From the NCBI GenBank assembly GCA_965644295.1, contig CBFFRP010000235.1, positions 62,001 to 126,000 on the forward strand: 64,000 nt of DNA, read 5' to 3'. Source of the stretch: Paraphysomonas bandaiensis. Taxonomy: Eukaryota > Chrysophyceae. The position numbers were made by a program, and so were the translations under genes. Positions 54,973 to 64,000 of this stretch are shown piece after piece. Each line of letters starts with the position of its first letter. The first letter of the stretch is position 1. Below the pieces are notes generated by a model. The model did no database searches. It saw nothing but the letters and a program-made list of their open reading frames with translations, and was not told where the DNA came from.

Positions 54973-55978
54973 TCTCTTACATCTTCTATCTCTACCTCCT
55001 TCTTTCCGTGTGAGACATATGTTGGTGTTCCCGATTGTCCTGTTTCTAATTTTATTGTTAGCGATGATAACACTATGACAACCACTAATATAAAAAGTCA
55101 TACTCATTTACAACATTTCATTTGGATATTTATATGGATGCGCTTATTGATGTTCCTGTATTTTACTTTTCGCTTCTAACGCAATTTGATCACATCGTAC
55201 TCAATTGTAGTCAAGGAATCTTTCTAAAAAATTATTCTTCAATCGCTCTAGGTGTTTAGATTTTAGATTAATGCATTTTGTTCAACAAAGCAAAGCTAAC
55301 GCTTAAGTGTAGGGCAAAGTAAACTTCAGTGAATTGTCCGATTCTAACACTCTCTGTCATCTTCCATTCCTCTATCGTTCCATAAAACGCCCTCTGGGCT
55401 TAAAGGTATATTAAATATAAATTAATAAAACACGTTTAGAGAAATAGCGGAATAGAACGTAACATAACTTATAAGCTCTGTTAACCACGGGCGTTATTAT
55501 GAAGCGATGACGGCATCGAAGATTAAAGAACAAGAAAAATGTAAATATAGTTTTTCATCATTATTGTGTGTGTCATCTACCTATCGCACATAGAACACTA
55601 AAGCAACCGAGAAAAATACTACCGGAGATATAAGATATAGTATTGAACCTAGCTACAAACTACAATGGTTGAAATAGCCTGTCACTATAATTTATGCAAC
55701 GCACATTGTAAAAATAAAAAACTACTTCGCGCTAGTCAACCTTTAGATATAGTCATATTCAAAATTTTCTACGCTTTAAACTACCATGAGATGATGAATT
55801 TCATCAAACTTGTTTGCAAGAAGCTCCTAAAATATCACCTACTTGCAAAGTTGAGGATATGTGATGAAGTGAAGTTACCCTGTTTGGGTGCATTTTGTTT
55901 TTGGCGAGTTGAATACAAGTAGCGGTTAGTTAACTTTGTGGTTTTTAATACGTCAGTCATTGATTTTTACTTGATAAA
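54973..55978. other. Intergenic, one LTR fragment
   Basis: AT-rich. Contains the degenerate LTR 3' end at 55272-55349 and an 85-codon plus-strand frame (55665-55922) with skewed composition that I do not accept as a gene. Confidence 0.5.
55272..55349 (+). mobile_element. Degenerate LTR fragment of the solo-LTR family
   Basis: From TGCATTTTGTTCAACAAAGC to CCGATTCTAACA, matching the last about 78 bp of the LTRs at 41902 and 60630 with roughly 80-85% identity. The rest of the LTR is missing or unrecognisable. Confidence 0.65.
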
Positions 55979-56009
55979 GTATATACACACAGAAAGAGAG
56001 CGGGGGGGG

Positions 56010-56397
56010 CGAGGTTATAATGCCATTCTGTATATCGGATATATCAGTTTGTACGGTTGCGATATCATCAGTATTAATCAATATATCAGCCGTGTTGTTA
56101 CTTACGTCAGTATATAGAACTGTTATATCGCTCTCTATGTCTGGAATATCGTTATCGTTATTCGTTATCTGTGTCTGAATATTGCCACTTACATTATTCA
56201 GATAACTTAATTCTATGTCTGTTATCTGCACGCCGTCAGTGTGCAGATATGCTCCTGTGTTCACAATAATATCTGTATCTACGGTTATGTTGTTGGCCTC
56301 TATGTTCTGTCAGTATATGTTGTTGGCGTTCAGGTTGTCTGCTGAGAGCTCGCCTGTATACAGCTCATCTAAATCAAGGCTCTTCAATTCGTTTATA
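56010..56397 (-). pseudogene. Fragment like repetitive structural proteins of large DNA viruses, stop-broken
   Basis: The minus frame reads through GVQITDIELSYLNNVSGNIQ and then Asp/Ile/Thr heptads (DIESDITVLYTDVSNN, DIATVQTDISDIQ). Strings of the type LSYLNNVSGNIQTQI are characteristic of fibre or repetitive proteins in phages and in large DNA viruses of algae and protists. Upstream the same frame continues (LDLDELYTGELSADNLN), but a TGA at about 56306-56308 interrupts it and no start codon is evident. It has the look of an inserted, decaying piece rather than an active gene. Origin by transfer from a protist virus is inference from sequence style only. Confidence 0.5.
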
Positions 56398-56511
56398 GTG
56401 TGGTATTTATTTGGTTCATTTTATATTATTATGGTACATATTTTTTTACATGTGAAGTGTGTTATACTGTGTATTATAATAAACACTTTTATATTGCTGT
56501 TGCCTTAAAAT

Positions 56512-56778
56512 ATGTCTGCACGTAAAATGATAACCTCCAAGCATACCAAGCCTGCCTCGCCTGATCCTGATGAATCGGATACTGTCATGTCTGATGACAG
56601 CAAAGATTCCGACTACAAAAACTCTGATGACTCACTTCTTCGTGATGTGCTGCTTGAAGTGCAGCAATTGCGTATACAGGTAAGCGGGGTACAAAACGAA
56701 GTGTCGTATTGGAGGGATGCGTATGATGTGGTCGGTGGGGATGAGAAGAAAGAGGACGTCAACGTCTCGTCTATATAG
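56512..56778 (+). CDS. Small acidic/coiled-coil ORF, 88 residues
   Basis: An uninterrupted frame starts MSARKMITSKHTKPASPDPD, continues with a Ser/Asp-rich part (DDSKDSDYKNSDDSLL), then a helix with leucine heptads (LLEVQQLRIQVSGVQNEV), and ends VNVSSI. No introns, unlike most genes here. It lies about 110 bp beyond the virus-like fragment and on the opposite strand, so it could belong to the same foreign insertion. Unknown family. Confidence 0.4.
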   Translation: MSARKMITSKHTKPASPDPDESDTVMSDDSKDSDYKNSDDSLLRDVLLEVQQLRIQVSGVQNEVSYWRDAYDVVGGDEKKEDVNVSSI

Positions 56779-57072
56779 TGCTCTAAAGTGGCTTCACTCT
56801 AGTAAAATACATAATGAACAAAGCTTATCCGGATGAAAACAATATGTTGAACTGTAATATATATCTTAATGTATTACTAGAGGTACGTAAACGCATGATC
56901 TATACTTCAAATTATAGTAATCCAGCACTACGTTACATATCAAAAATGAATTGCCATATGCGCACAACATGGATGATGAGTGGAATATGACTATAATCTC
57001 TACTATAATAATCGTATCATAATAATACAATCAATACATGGGACATTTGTTTAAACACTCTAACGGGCTACA

Positions 57073-58511
57073 TTATAAAAGCCCATATAGATTCCATAGT
57101 GATAATCGTCCCGTTACTGCAGTGTCGTTAGGCATCTTTCTAGGCAGATGACGTGATCCCCGCATGTGATATCGGGGTGAGTTGGATGTTATCGAATATT
57201 CTAACAGCTCTAAAACATCGGTGTTGTCCCATTTTTCAGCTAGCGACACGGCCGACGTACCACCATTGTTGGTTAATAAGGGGTCTGCTTTCGCATCTAG
57301 AAGTAAGGACACTACAGCAATATTACGTCTTATTGAAGCAAACATCAGTGGGGTCCACCCATCCAAGTCACTCAAATTAGAATCGGCACCATGGTTGAGT
57401 AGATATGACACCACTGTGTCATCAGATTGCTTACATGCCACAATTAACGGGGTATAATTGGATCGGTGTTTACATGACATATTAGGGTCGGCGCCGATTT
57501 CAATCAGAGCGACTATGTCGTCAAGATTTTGATCGGCAACTGCATTACAGACGGCAGCATTCAGCAGTCCTTGTGCCATACCAGGTTGATCGTGAGAAAT
57601 AGCGATATCACTCGCCGTATGACCTTCTTGATTACGGACATGAACTGAAGCACCGTAATCTAACAATTTCTGCACGCACTGAATACACTCCTGCGTAGTA
57701 GAAAACGTAAGAACTATCCTAATGGCACATTCAATAACAAAATACGTAAGCTACACACATTGCCATACTACGAAAGAGATATACAATTCCATCGAGAACT
57801 TACCGAATCGACAGCAAACATAAGGGGAGTCCAACCATTCTCATCACACTCATCCACGTTCGCACCATGTTCGAGAAACAATTCTACAGACTCAGGGCTA
57901 CCTATTGACGCCGCTAGCATTAGTGGAGAAATGTGACCCTTTAAACTGAGGTCATTCGCATCGTGACCAGCGGACAACACAGACTGCACGGCAATATAGT
58001 CCCCCGTATGAGCTGCTTGAAGTGAGAGTGATATAACTCCATGTTTGTTAATATGAAATTGTCCTTGTTCAGATGATCGAATCACAGATGAAATAAGATG
58101 ATATATATCAATATTTCCAGATTGTTCAGCTGCAAGTACAGCATTCATTGCATTACGTGTTACTACATGAGGATTGGCACTATGTTTTAATAATAATTGT
58201 ACCATATCCAAATGTCCTTCACGACATGCTATAATTAATGGTGTCCATCCATCATTACATGGTAAATTAATATCCGCCCCATATTGTATTAATTCATTTG
58301 CAAGATGTACATCGCCTGTATGTGCAACAAACTGTAATGGTGTCCATCCATATTGTGTTTCCACATCATTTGGATTATATCCAGTATGTAATAAATGATA
58401 TGCACGATGTTTATCACCTTCAAATAATGCGGATAAGATTTGATTACCAGATACATGTGTATATGTTAATATATGTATGTATAGGATGATATGTATGTAT
58501 ATATGATACAT
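57073..58511 (-). CDS. Ankyrin-repeat protein
   Basis: Exons 57804-58511 and 57073-57690 (113-bp intron) give 441 residues made almost wholly of about ten or eleven ankyrin repeats. Good ones are YGWTPLQFVAHTGDVHLA, DGWTPLIIACREGHLDMV, NGWTPLMFAVDS (split by the intron) and DGWTPLMFASIRRNIAVV, each followed by a LLxxGADxN-type turn. Several repeats deviate (for example GVISLSLQAAHTGDYIAV). No other domain is seen, and the C terminus is basic. Likely a protein-interaction scaffold; partner unknown. The start is uncertain: the predicted first 19 residues (MYHIYIHIILYIHIL) come from a TATA/CATA-rich tract and may be a mis-extension or follow a 5' UTR intron ending at about 58525. Confidence 0.82.
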
Positions 58512-58841
58512 ATCCCTATCTAAGTAAAGGAGGGATGATGGATGGATGGATGGATGTGTGTGTGTGTGTGATTAGATTGATATGATATGATGAAGTAGGA
58601 GATTCATTGATAGACTTATCTGTGTATGTTTCATATGATGTGATCTATGTATATATATATATGTATGTATGAATTGTAATGTATAGAAATTCACGTTAAA
58701 ATGCTCTTTTTACTAGAGTTTGAAGTCATATCAATGGTGCGTATGGATGTGTATGTATATGTATGTGTATGTATGTAGTGTAGAGTAGATGTGATCCGGG
58801 AAATAATGGGGTCGAAATTTTCAGTAGACGGTATCTATATA
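58512..58841. other. Promoter-side spacer of the ankyrin gene
   Basis: GATG/GGAT, TGTG and TATG microsatellite tracts upstream of the ankyrin gene; no gene seen. Confidence 0.5.
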
Positions 58842-58986
58842 TACGGATTACAATCCGTAGACGGATAGAAGATGTGCTCTGCTGTACTGTTTACGGATCT
58901 CTGTATACGGTAGTTCAGATACGGATAGTTCCCCGATTTACCTTCGGTATACGGATATCTAGATATTGCCACACGTAATTACGGAT
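58842..58986. promoter_or_regulatory. Phased array of TACGGAT motifs
   Basis: Exact TACGGAT occurs at 58842, 58892, 58920, 58950 and 58980, with an inverted ATCCGTA at 58853 and one-mismatch forms at 58860 (GACGGAT) and 58906 (TACGGTA). The last four exact copies are spaced 28, 30 and 30 bp, about three helical turns, while the sequence between them is not repeated. This fits a multi-site protein-binding region about 330 bp upstream of the ankyrin gene start, but a decayed short tandem repeat is also possible. Confidence 0.5.
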
Positions 58987-59162
58987 CTTACCGAGCTGCT
59001 ATGTGGAATGAAACTATCGTCTATCTTAAGAACAAGATTGACAATAATGTCAATAGAATTCATCAATGTGATATAAAGAAATAGCATGTAGTTATGAAAG
59101 ACTTGAGTCACATTGTCCACATACCATTCAAATCACTTAAACCATCAGAAATATAAAGTATG

Positions 59163-59314
59163 CGTATTGGCATCCTTTGTATATTTTTGTTCCAAAATGC
59201 CTCTATTATTGAGACAACAATTATCTGTATTCCACCCGTAGTTATACTACAGTAATATAAAGAATATTTGCTTCAATATATTACCGAAAAAATAAGATGC
59301 TGACTGCCGATACG
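59163..59314 (+). mobile_element. MITE family copy C
   Basis: 152 bp, starting CGTATTGGCATCC and ending GACTGCCGATACG; the 10-bp termini CGTATTGGCA and TGCCGATACG are inverted repeats with one mismatch. Internal sequence as in the other copies. Confidence 0.85.
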
Positions 59315-59337
59315 TGAGTATACTGAAACATAACAAT

Positions 59338-59489
59338 CGTATTGGCATGCTTTGTATATTTTTGTTCAGATATGCCTCTAATTTTGAGGCAACAATTATC
59401 TGTATTATAGCCGTATTTGTACTGCAGTAATATAGAATATATTTGCTTCAATTTATTTCCGAAAACTATAATGCTGACTGCCGATACGA
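59338..59489 (+). mobile_element. MITE family copy D, tandem to C
   Basis: Same length, orientation and termini (CGTATTGGCATGC ... GACTGCCGATACG) as copy C, 24 bp downstream of it. No clear target duplication at either copy. Confidence 0.85.
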
Positions 59490-60051
59490 TGACAACAACC
59501 AGCATTGTAACACTACAACCATCATATTCATCATCACATCTTATAGTTGCTATTCCTTTAACATCAATTCTAGTCATCTCATTCTATTATAGATGCCATT
59601 GATTTCAAACTACACTGTAAAGTTTCAATCTTGAAATCTTTTCTTTCTATCAGCAAGCAAGATTTCTATTCTATGTATGTGTTTACTCTCATGAGAGTAC
59701 TCTACAATATAAACTAGTAGGTTTATAAGGAGTGTTCGTCCTTGTCAAATTTTAAAACTCGGGCTTTTTATCCTCGTTACAAAATTTTGAGCGGGACGAG
59801 GTAGCCTCCTTATTACACGTGGTTGAATATAGCGATATCCTTTCAGTTCTCATCATAATATCATACAGAAACCCTCAACAAAGCCGGACTTTCAACTTTT
59901 TTCTGGTGTTCTCAGGAATAAGCTCCGAATATATTACTCCGGGAAGCTAACGTGAGCTGCATATATAGTCAGAAGCTAACTTTCTGCCCTCTCATAGCCA
60001 AATGCTTGTGTGGTACAAGGGACACTAATTTGTGTAACTTGTGCAGACATC
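59490..60051. other. Intergenic
   Basis: Contains a short inverted pair near 59750 (AATTTTAAAACTCG / GAGGATAAAAAGCCC context) but nothing I can name. No gene. Confidence 0.45.
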
Positions 60052-60345
60052 TTTGGGCCTTGACGAATAAACAGGTATCCGGGAATGGGCCAACCTCAAG
60101 GGCATCCGGGATATTGGGCTGCCTTCTGAAGTTAAGCATCGGGAAATGGGCCCACCTTAAGGACTTAATATCAGAAAATGTCAGGTGTATCAACATTCTG
60201 CTTGCTCGCTGCATTTGATTTGAGAGATAGAGCGAGAGTGGTTGCACCTTGGCTTGGTGCTTCAATAGTAGCGTTCAATAGTAGGATATCAGAGTTAATC
60301 ACTGCCTCTTCAGAGCCATTGCTTATAATAAGACATTCACTACTC
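60052..60345 (+). repeat. Interspersed repeat family D, copy 3
   Basis: GGGCCTTGACGAATAAACAGG, GATATTGGGCTGCCTTCTGA, GGTTGCACCTTGGCTTGGTG and AATAGTAGGATATCAGAG match copy 1 in the same order. It carries an insertion with a second AATGGGCCCACC-type segment. Followed after about 80 bp by an hAT-type end, as copy 2 is near the complete hAT element. Confidence 0.75.
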
Positions 60346-60424
60346 ACACATAAAACAAACTGGTAAGCTATTCTGGATAAATAATTATTCTGGTTTGGTT
60401 ATCATTTATCATGTGATCTTAATG

Positions 60425-60550
60425 ACTAGTACTAAATATGGTATTTACGCTAGTGTTTAATTGCTGAATAAAGAAAATACTCGGTTTCAATAGCATTGTT
60501 GGACGCTATCTAGCAATAATATTGCAATATATCATTGTTTCCTATCCCTG
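60425..60550 (+). mobile_element. hAT-type element right-end fragment
   Basis: From GACTAGTACTAAATATGG to TTTCCTATCCCTG, matching the right end of 40722-41466 including AATATTGCAATATA and the TATCCCTG terminus. A matching left end was not found; probably a truncated relic. Confidence 0.7.
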
Positions 60551-60629
60551 GTATTAATTATGATTTGAAATACAGCGAAATCTTGCGAGAGTTTAGGACA
60601 TATATTACTATTGACTATTGATTATGGAT

Positions 60630-60982
60630 TGTTAGAATTGGACATTTCACTTAAGTTAACTTTGCTCTACACGTAAACCTTAACCTTGCTATGTTAAACA
60701 CAATGCACTTTCAAGTAAGAAATTATAATTATTATTCTGAACACTTCACTACATATTCGTGTAATATATGTTGAAACATCTGCTCTCAGCAACATCTGTT
60801 TATCATATGTTCATCAGTCAGTTCTATATCTTATATAGTCACACATCAGTAACTGAATTTGACTCCTTTGTACCTATAATCACCCGTTACACCTTTGAAT
60901 TGGCTTCACCTTTTGCACATTGCACACTATTAACTCACTTCAATTGCACAATATATATCACATCATATTGCAGAACTCAACA
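60630..60982 (-). mobile_element. Solo LTR, 353 bp, minus orientation
   Basis: On the minus strand it begins TGTTGAGTTCTGCAATATG and ends CAATTCTAACA. Flanks are TGGAT (60625-60629) and TTGAT (60983-60987) on the plus strand, a 5-bp duplication with one mismatch. It is about 85-90% alike to 41902-42227 by eye, so older than the 192-bp LTR element in this window. Confidence 0.82.
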
Positions 60983-61429
60983 TTGATCATGATATTGCTA
61001 AATTCTCGATAAGTTATTTAGAAACCGGCCATACATTCTACAATTTCAAACTGTACCATAGACCTGGCACTGACGCATTGTAAGCATGATTATTATATAT
61101 TATAACAACATAAAACATGTGTTACTTCTTACCTACAATTCTACCATCACTATAAAAGTTCTAGCTACTTAGTACAATAATCTTTCATATAAAATATTAT
61201 GGAAATGTGACTACACGCGGCTGCACCTTCACAGCACAGAACATTCTCTATTATATACTAGACATATTCTTCAGTGGAAGCATGCAACAAGTTGTGCAGC
61301 ATTTAGTGGTAGCATTTCAAACCACGTTGAAAGTACAGACTGGGTCCACCAAAGACTGCAACTTGAGGTATATATGCACACATTGACCGACCATTATAAT
61401 ATAGTGATTCGTTTTGCTTCCAACATGAG
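60983..61429. other. Intergenic
   Basis: AT-rich DNA downstream of the phosphatase gene and beside the solo LTR; no gene or repeat recognised. Confidence 0.5.
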
Positions 61430-63488
61430 CTATGTTTTATTAGGTGTGGTTGGGGTTGGGGGTTTCTTCAGGGCATTGGTGAATGGCCACTTCCGCCGTC
61501 CACTGGATTTATTTTCTCCGGGCGGAGTTGACGCAAATAAACCTCCTGTCGGGGAGGCCGTTAAAGTATCGACAGGTCGGCGGACGTCGTCGTCTTTCGA
61601 TGCGATACCGCCTGCAGATGGACTTGTCGTGTCAGACAGTGCGGCATCCGTATTTGCATTGTTTTCAGGAGTAGTTGGAGTTGAAGGGATCGACAACTTA
61701 CCGCTACTCCATTTGCGAAGTCCTTTTAAACTCCCTTTCAGAGAAATTCCACTTCCTGTCTTCTCTTTCGGGGGTTTCGGAGCCGTTGTGGCGTCCTTAT
61801 CTCTACTTCCCCAGAACCAGGAAGAGGAAGACGGACTGGGTGTTGGAGTGGTAGTAGGAGTCCCAGCAGGGCTCGTATTGGTTATAACAGATATGTCCTT
61901 TTTATTGCGACCTTTTCTATCATTTTTCTTACTTCCTGTAGGGGTGGATACGGCAGCAGGACTGGGCTTTTGCGCACTCTTGGTGGCAGGCTCAAGAGAT
62001 GGGTTGCAAGTAGCGTCGGTCAATAGCGGTGGCGTGACCCGGCCCTCCTTATCACTACCATTCTTTTCAGATGGTGGTAGCATTCCCACTAACGTGCCCC
62101 GCGTGGGTTCGCTAACAGAAGTAGGAGTACTACTTTTTGATTTGTTTTCACTAGTTGTGTTGGCACCATTAGTAGGAGTGCCATTAGCTGATCTCTCCAC
62201 GAGTCTGTATTTTTGTGGCTGTTCATCAACTGCAGCAGAAGTTTTTTTGGATGCTTCTTCAGCACCTCCTTCTTCCTCCAAAACCCCAGCAAAAGTGAAT
62301 TTTGATTTGCTGCTTTCTTTGCCTGCTTGTTGCTTTCTGAATCGACTCTCCTGGTTTTCTGCGATGCGGATAATGCGAATAACTTGATCGCGTTGACTTT
62401 GTGTCTGGGGTGACCCGACAGCGACTGGGCATTGCCGCAAGTCATGAACTTTTTGACAATAGGCCATAGCTGCATGGGCGTCCATCTGTATGCAATAACA
62501 ATAGTGTTAGGTATCTACATAGAGATGTCGCGGTTGACAAGAAAATGGTAAAATACATGTCACTAGATACAACTATCGATAAGCAAATATATGCATCATT
62601 ATGTCCCCAAATATGGTGTACGCGTAATACTTACCCCATACATAAGATGAAGCATAATACATACAAGTGTCCCGGTACGCCCATGCCCGCCCCAGCAGTG
62701 CAAATACTGAACGTTACCCTTATTTATATCTTCCACTAACTTCAATGCAAGGTCGAAAACACCATTATCGTCAGTCACACTACAGTCCTTGATAGGAAAA
62801 TGCACAAAATCTAAATCGTTGGCATCGCAGACGTTGCTATCTTGAGATAATATTTTAAACATGTGCTTGTTTTTTACGAGCAGTTTCACATCTTCAAAGT
62901 ACGGTCTTAGGGCTTGTCCACGTCTCCACATGGCTTCTGTCACACCTTCTGTTTTGTACTAAAATAAATATATTAGTTTAACTAATTGTAGTAAACTGAA
63001 GTGATTTACCTCTAACTGTAGGCATATAAACTGGTTGACTCCTAGACGAAGAATGGATGTGAGTAACTCAAAGGTCTCCGCATCATCCTGAGAGGCAGGA
63101 TATGCACCAACTAGAAGCTTCCCAGGAATAACCCAATTGGATTCTGGAGTAGGACCACAATACTATATACATATATATTATATTCCTTATCTTATATACA
63201 TGTCTATGTATGTATATATGTATATATATAGAGAGAGTGGTATGTACGTACCTTTTCATATGTTATGCCTGTGCCTGTATCTAACTCTTGAAAATTACAA
63301 CTGATATAATCAATACGTTCAACAGGTCGATCAATATCAGCAAGTGGACTTGGACGTGGGGTAGGAATACCACGTGGTGTTGGTTGAAATGGTGCTGCAA
63401 TATCACGTTTAGGTGGTCCTTTTTTTATAGGTATATTACGACTAATTGAGTCATCATTCTCAGTGTTTTCTTTACCATTTGAATGCAT
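61430..63488 (-). CDS. CX5R protein tyrosine / dual-specificity phosphatase with long low-complexity tail
   Basis: Exons 63252-63488, 63010-63162, 62635-62958 and 61430-62485; 589 residues. The N terminus is Pro/Arg-rich (PTPRGIPTPRPSPLADI). Then comes NWVIPGKLLVGAYPAS (about 88-103), a lead-in seen in a family of atypical phosphatases of plants and protists, and the active-site loop HCWGGHGRTGT with the nucleophile Cys near residue 218 and the Arg in place. An Asp-containing loop (FPIKDCSVTDD) about 25 residues earlier probably supplies the general acid. After the catalytic domain a Ser/Thr/Pro/Lys-rich stretch of about 300 residues has no recognisable fold. Expected role: dephosphorylation of phosphotyrosine proteins or another phospho-substrate in the cytosol; the substrate is not predictable. 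Confidence 0.87.
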
Positions 63489-64000
63489 ATGTAATGGATT
63501 CTATTCCCTACTTGCCAAATGGCTTGTGGGTTATGATTATTATATATATATATATGGTTATATTTTCTATGGGATGATAATGAATGTATGTGTATATGTA
63601 TGTGATATGTGTGTGTATGTACTGCGTGTGTGTATGTATGTATATGGAGGTGTGTGTAACATATAACGATATTGAGAATACTTCAAATATAAAGTGAGTT
63701 GATATGATTGGTTTAGCAGTAAGATCTATATACAGAGTACGGGTATACTGGGATAGGTACAATAATACGGTGTGATAGTAGGAATTCTATAGGATAGATA
63801 TGAGTGAGATGGGACCGTATGTGGAGAACTTCCAACCCACACCACTCAACGTGATGTACTGGAAAGTCATAGAGAGAGAGGTACACACACATATAGAGAG
63901 GTACGCAAATAGATAGGTACACACATATATGAATAGGTACTTACATAGTCACTACATAAAAGTACATATCATCCATCCATAAGTACATATTATCTTCAGT
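63489..64000. other. Upstream region of the phosphatase gene
   Basis: TATG/TGTG microsatellites (63540-63660) and an AT-rich spacer. No gene seen up to the window edge, although an exon of a neighbouring gene beyond 64000 cannot be excluded. Confidence 0.45.

Noticed and set aside
55665-55922. 85-codon plus-strand frame.
   Set aside because: Skewed composition, no recognisable motif, no splice partners, and it lies in AT-rich DNA with decayed LTR sequence.
60768-60986. 72-codon plus-strand frame.
   Set aside because: It lies entirely within the solo LTR at 60630-60982, on the antisense strand.
61374-62387. 337-codon plus-strand frame opposite the phosphatase tail.
   Set aside because: It is the antisense of the Ser/Thr/Pro-rich last exon of the phosphatase, which joins in frame to the catalytic exons; the plus frame has no partner exons.

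Overview
This window is nuclear DNA from a eukaryotic microbe: AT-rich, intron-dense (GT-AG introns, mostly about 50-300 bp), with many (TGTA)n/(TACA)n microsatellites and a mixed population of mobile elements. The gene content points to a stramenopile-like protist. Indicators are secreted EGF-type proteins of the [11 protein letters not shown] style common in oomycetes and diatoms, a BT1/FBT-family transporter, a CCT-motif protein and a three-repeat MYB. This placement is an inference from protein style; no rRNA or organelle marker is present, and I would not go below stramenopile.

Layout. 0.9-4.0 kb: mitochondrial CDK5RAP1/MiaB-type tRNA methylthiotransferase (+), 11 exons, with two copies of a highly structured repeat in its introns. 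4.2-18.5 kb: one very large minus-strand gene (about 45 exons, roughly 3,100-3,200 residues) with Trp-rich Sfi1/IQ-like helices at the N terminus and a Ser-rich disordered tail. 20.4-22.5 kb: a small coiled-coil gene (-) and a Tipin/Swi3 replication-fork gene (+). 24.4-27.3 kb: BT1-type transporter (+). 28-29 kb: ribosomal protein eL8 (-). 29.5-31.5 kb: putatively myristoylated EF-hand protein with an internal minisatellite (+). 33-34.1 kb: four-pass membrane protein (-). 35.3-37.8 kb: CCT-motif protein (+).

38.4-42.3 kb is a repeat-rich island: an interspersed repeat in opposite orientations, a 745-bp hAT deletion derivative with a perfect 8-bp target duplication, coding remnants, and a solo LTR with a perfect 5-bp target duplication. 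42.5-44.4 kb: R1R2R3 MYB (-). 44.6-51.4 kb: a (TGTA)n microsatellite split by a complete Ty3/gypsy chromovirus with identical 192-bp LTRs and one intact 1,892-residue Gag-Pol frame, so a very recent insertion.

51.5-52.6 kb: TLC-domain membrane protein (+). 53.1-55.0 kb: two head-to-head EGF-type secreted-protein genes whose mature coding parts and intron are virtually identical while signal peptides and flanks differ. 56 kb: a stop-broken fragment resembling repetitive structural proteins of large DNA viruses of protists, plus a small ORF. 57-58.5 kb: ankyrin-repeat gene (-). 58.6-61.4 kb: intergenic DNA with a 30-bp-phased TACGGAT array, MITEs, a second hAT end and a second solo LTR. 61.4-63.5 kb: CX5R tyrosine/dual-specificity phosphatase gene with a long low-complexity tail (-).

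Exon models were built by hand from splice consensus, frame continuity and family expectation; total lengths were checked to be multiples of three for most genes. No operon-like organisation is evident; each gene appears independently transcribed.
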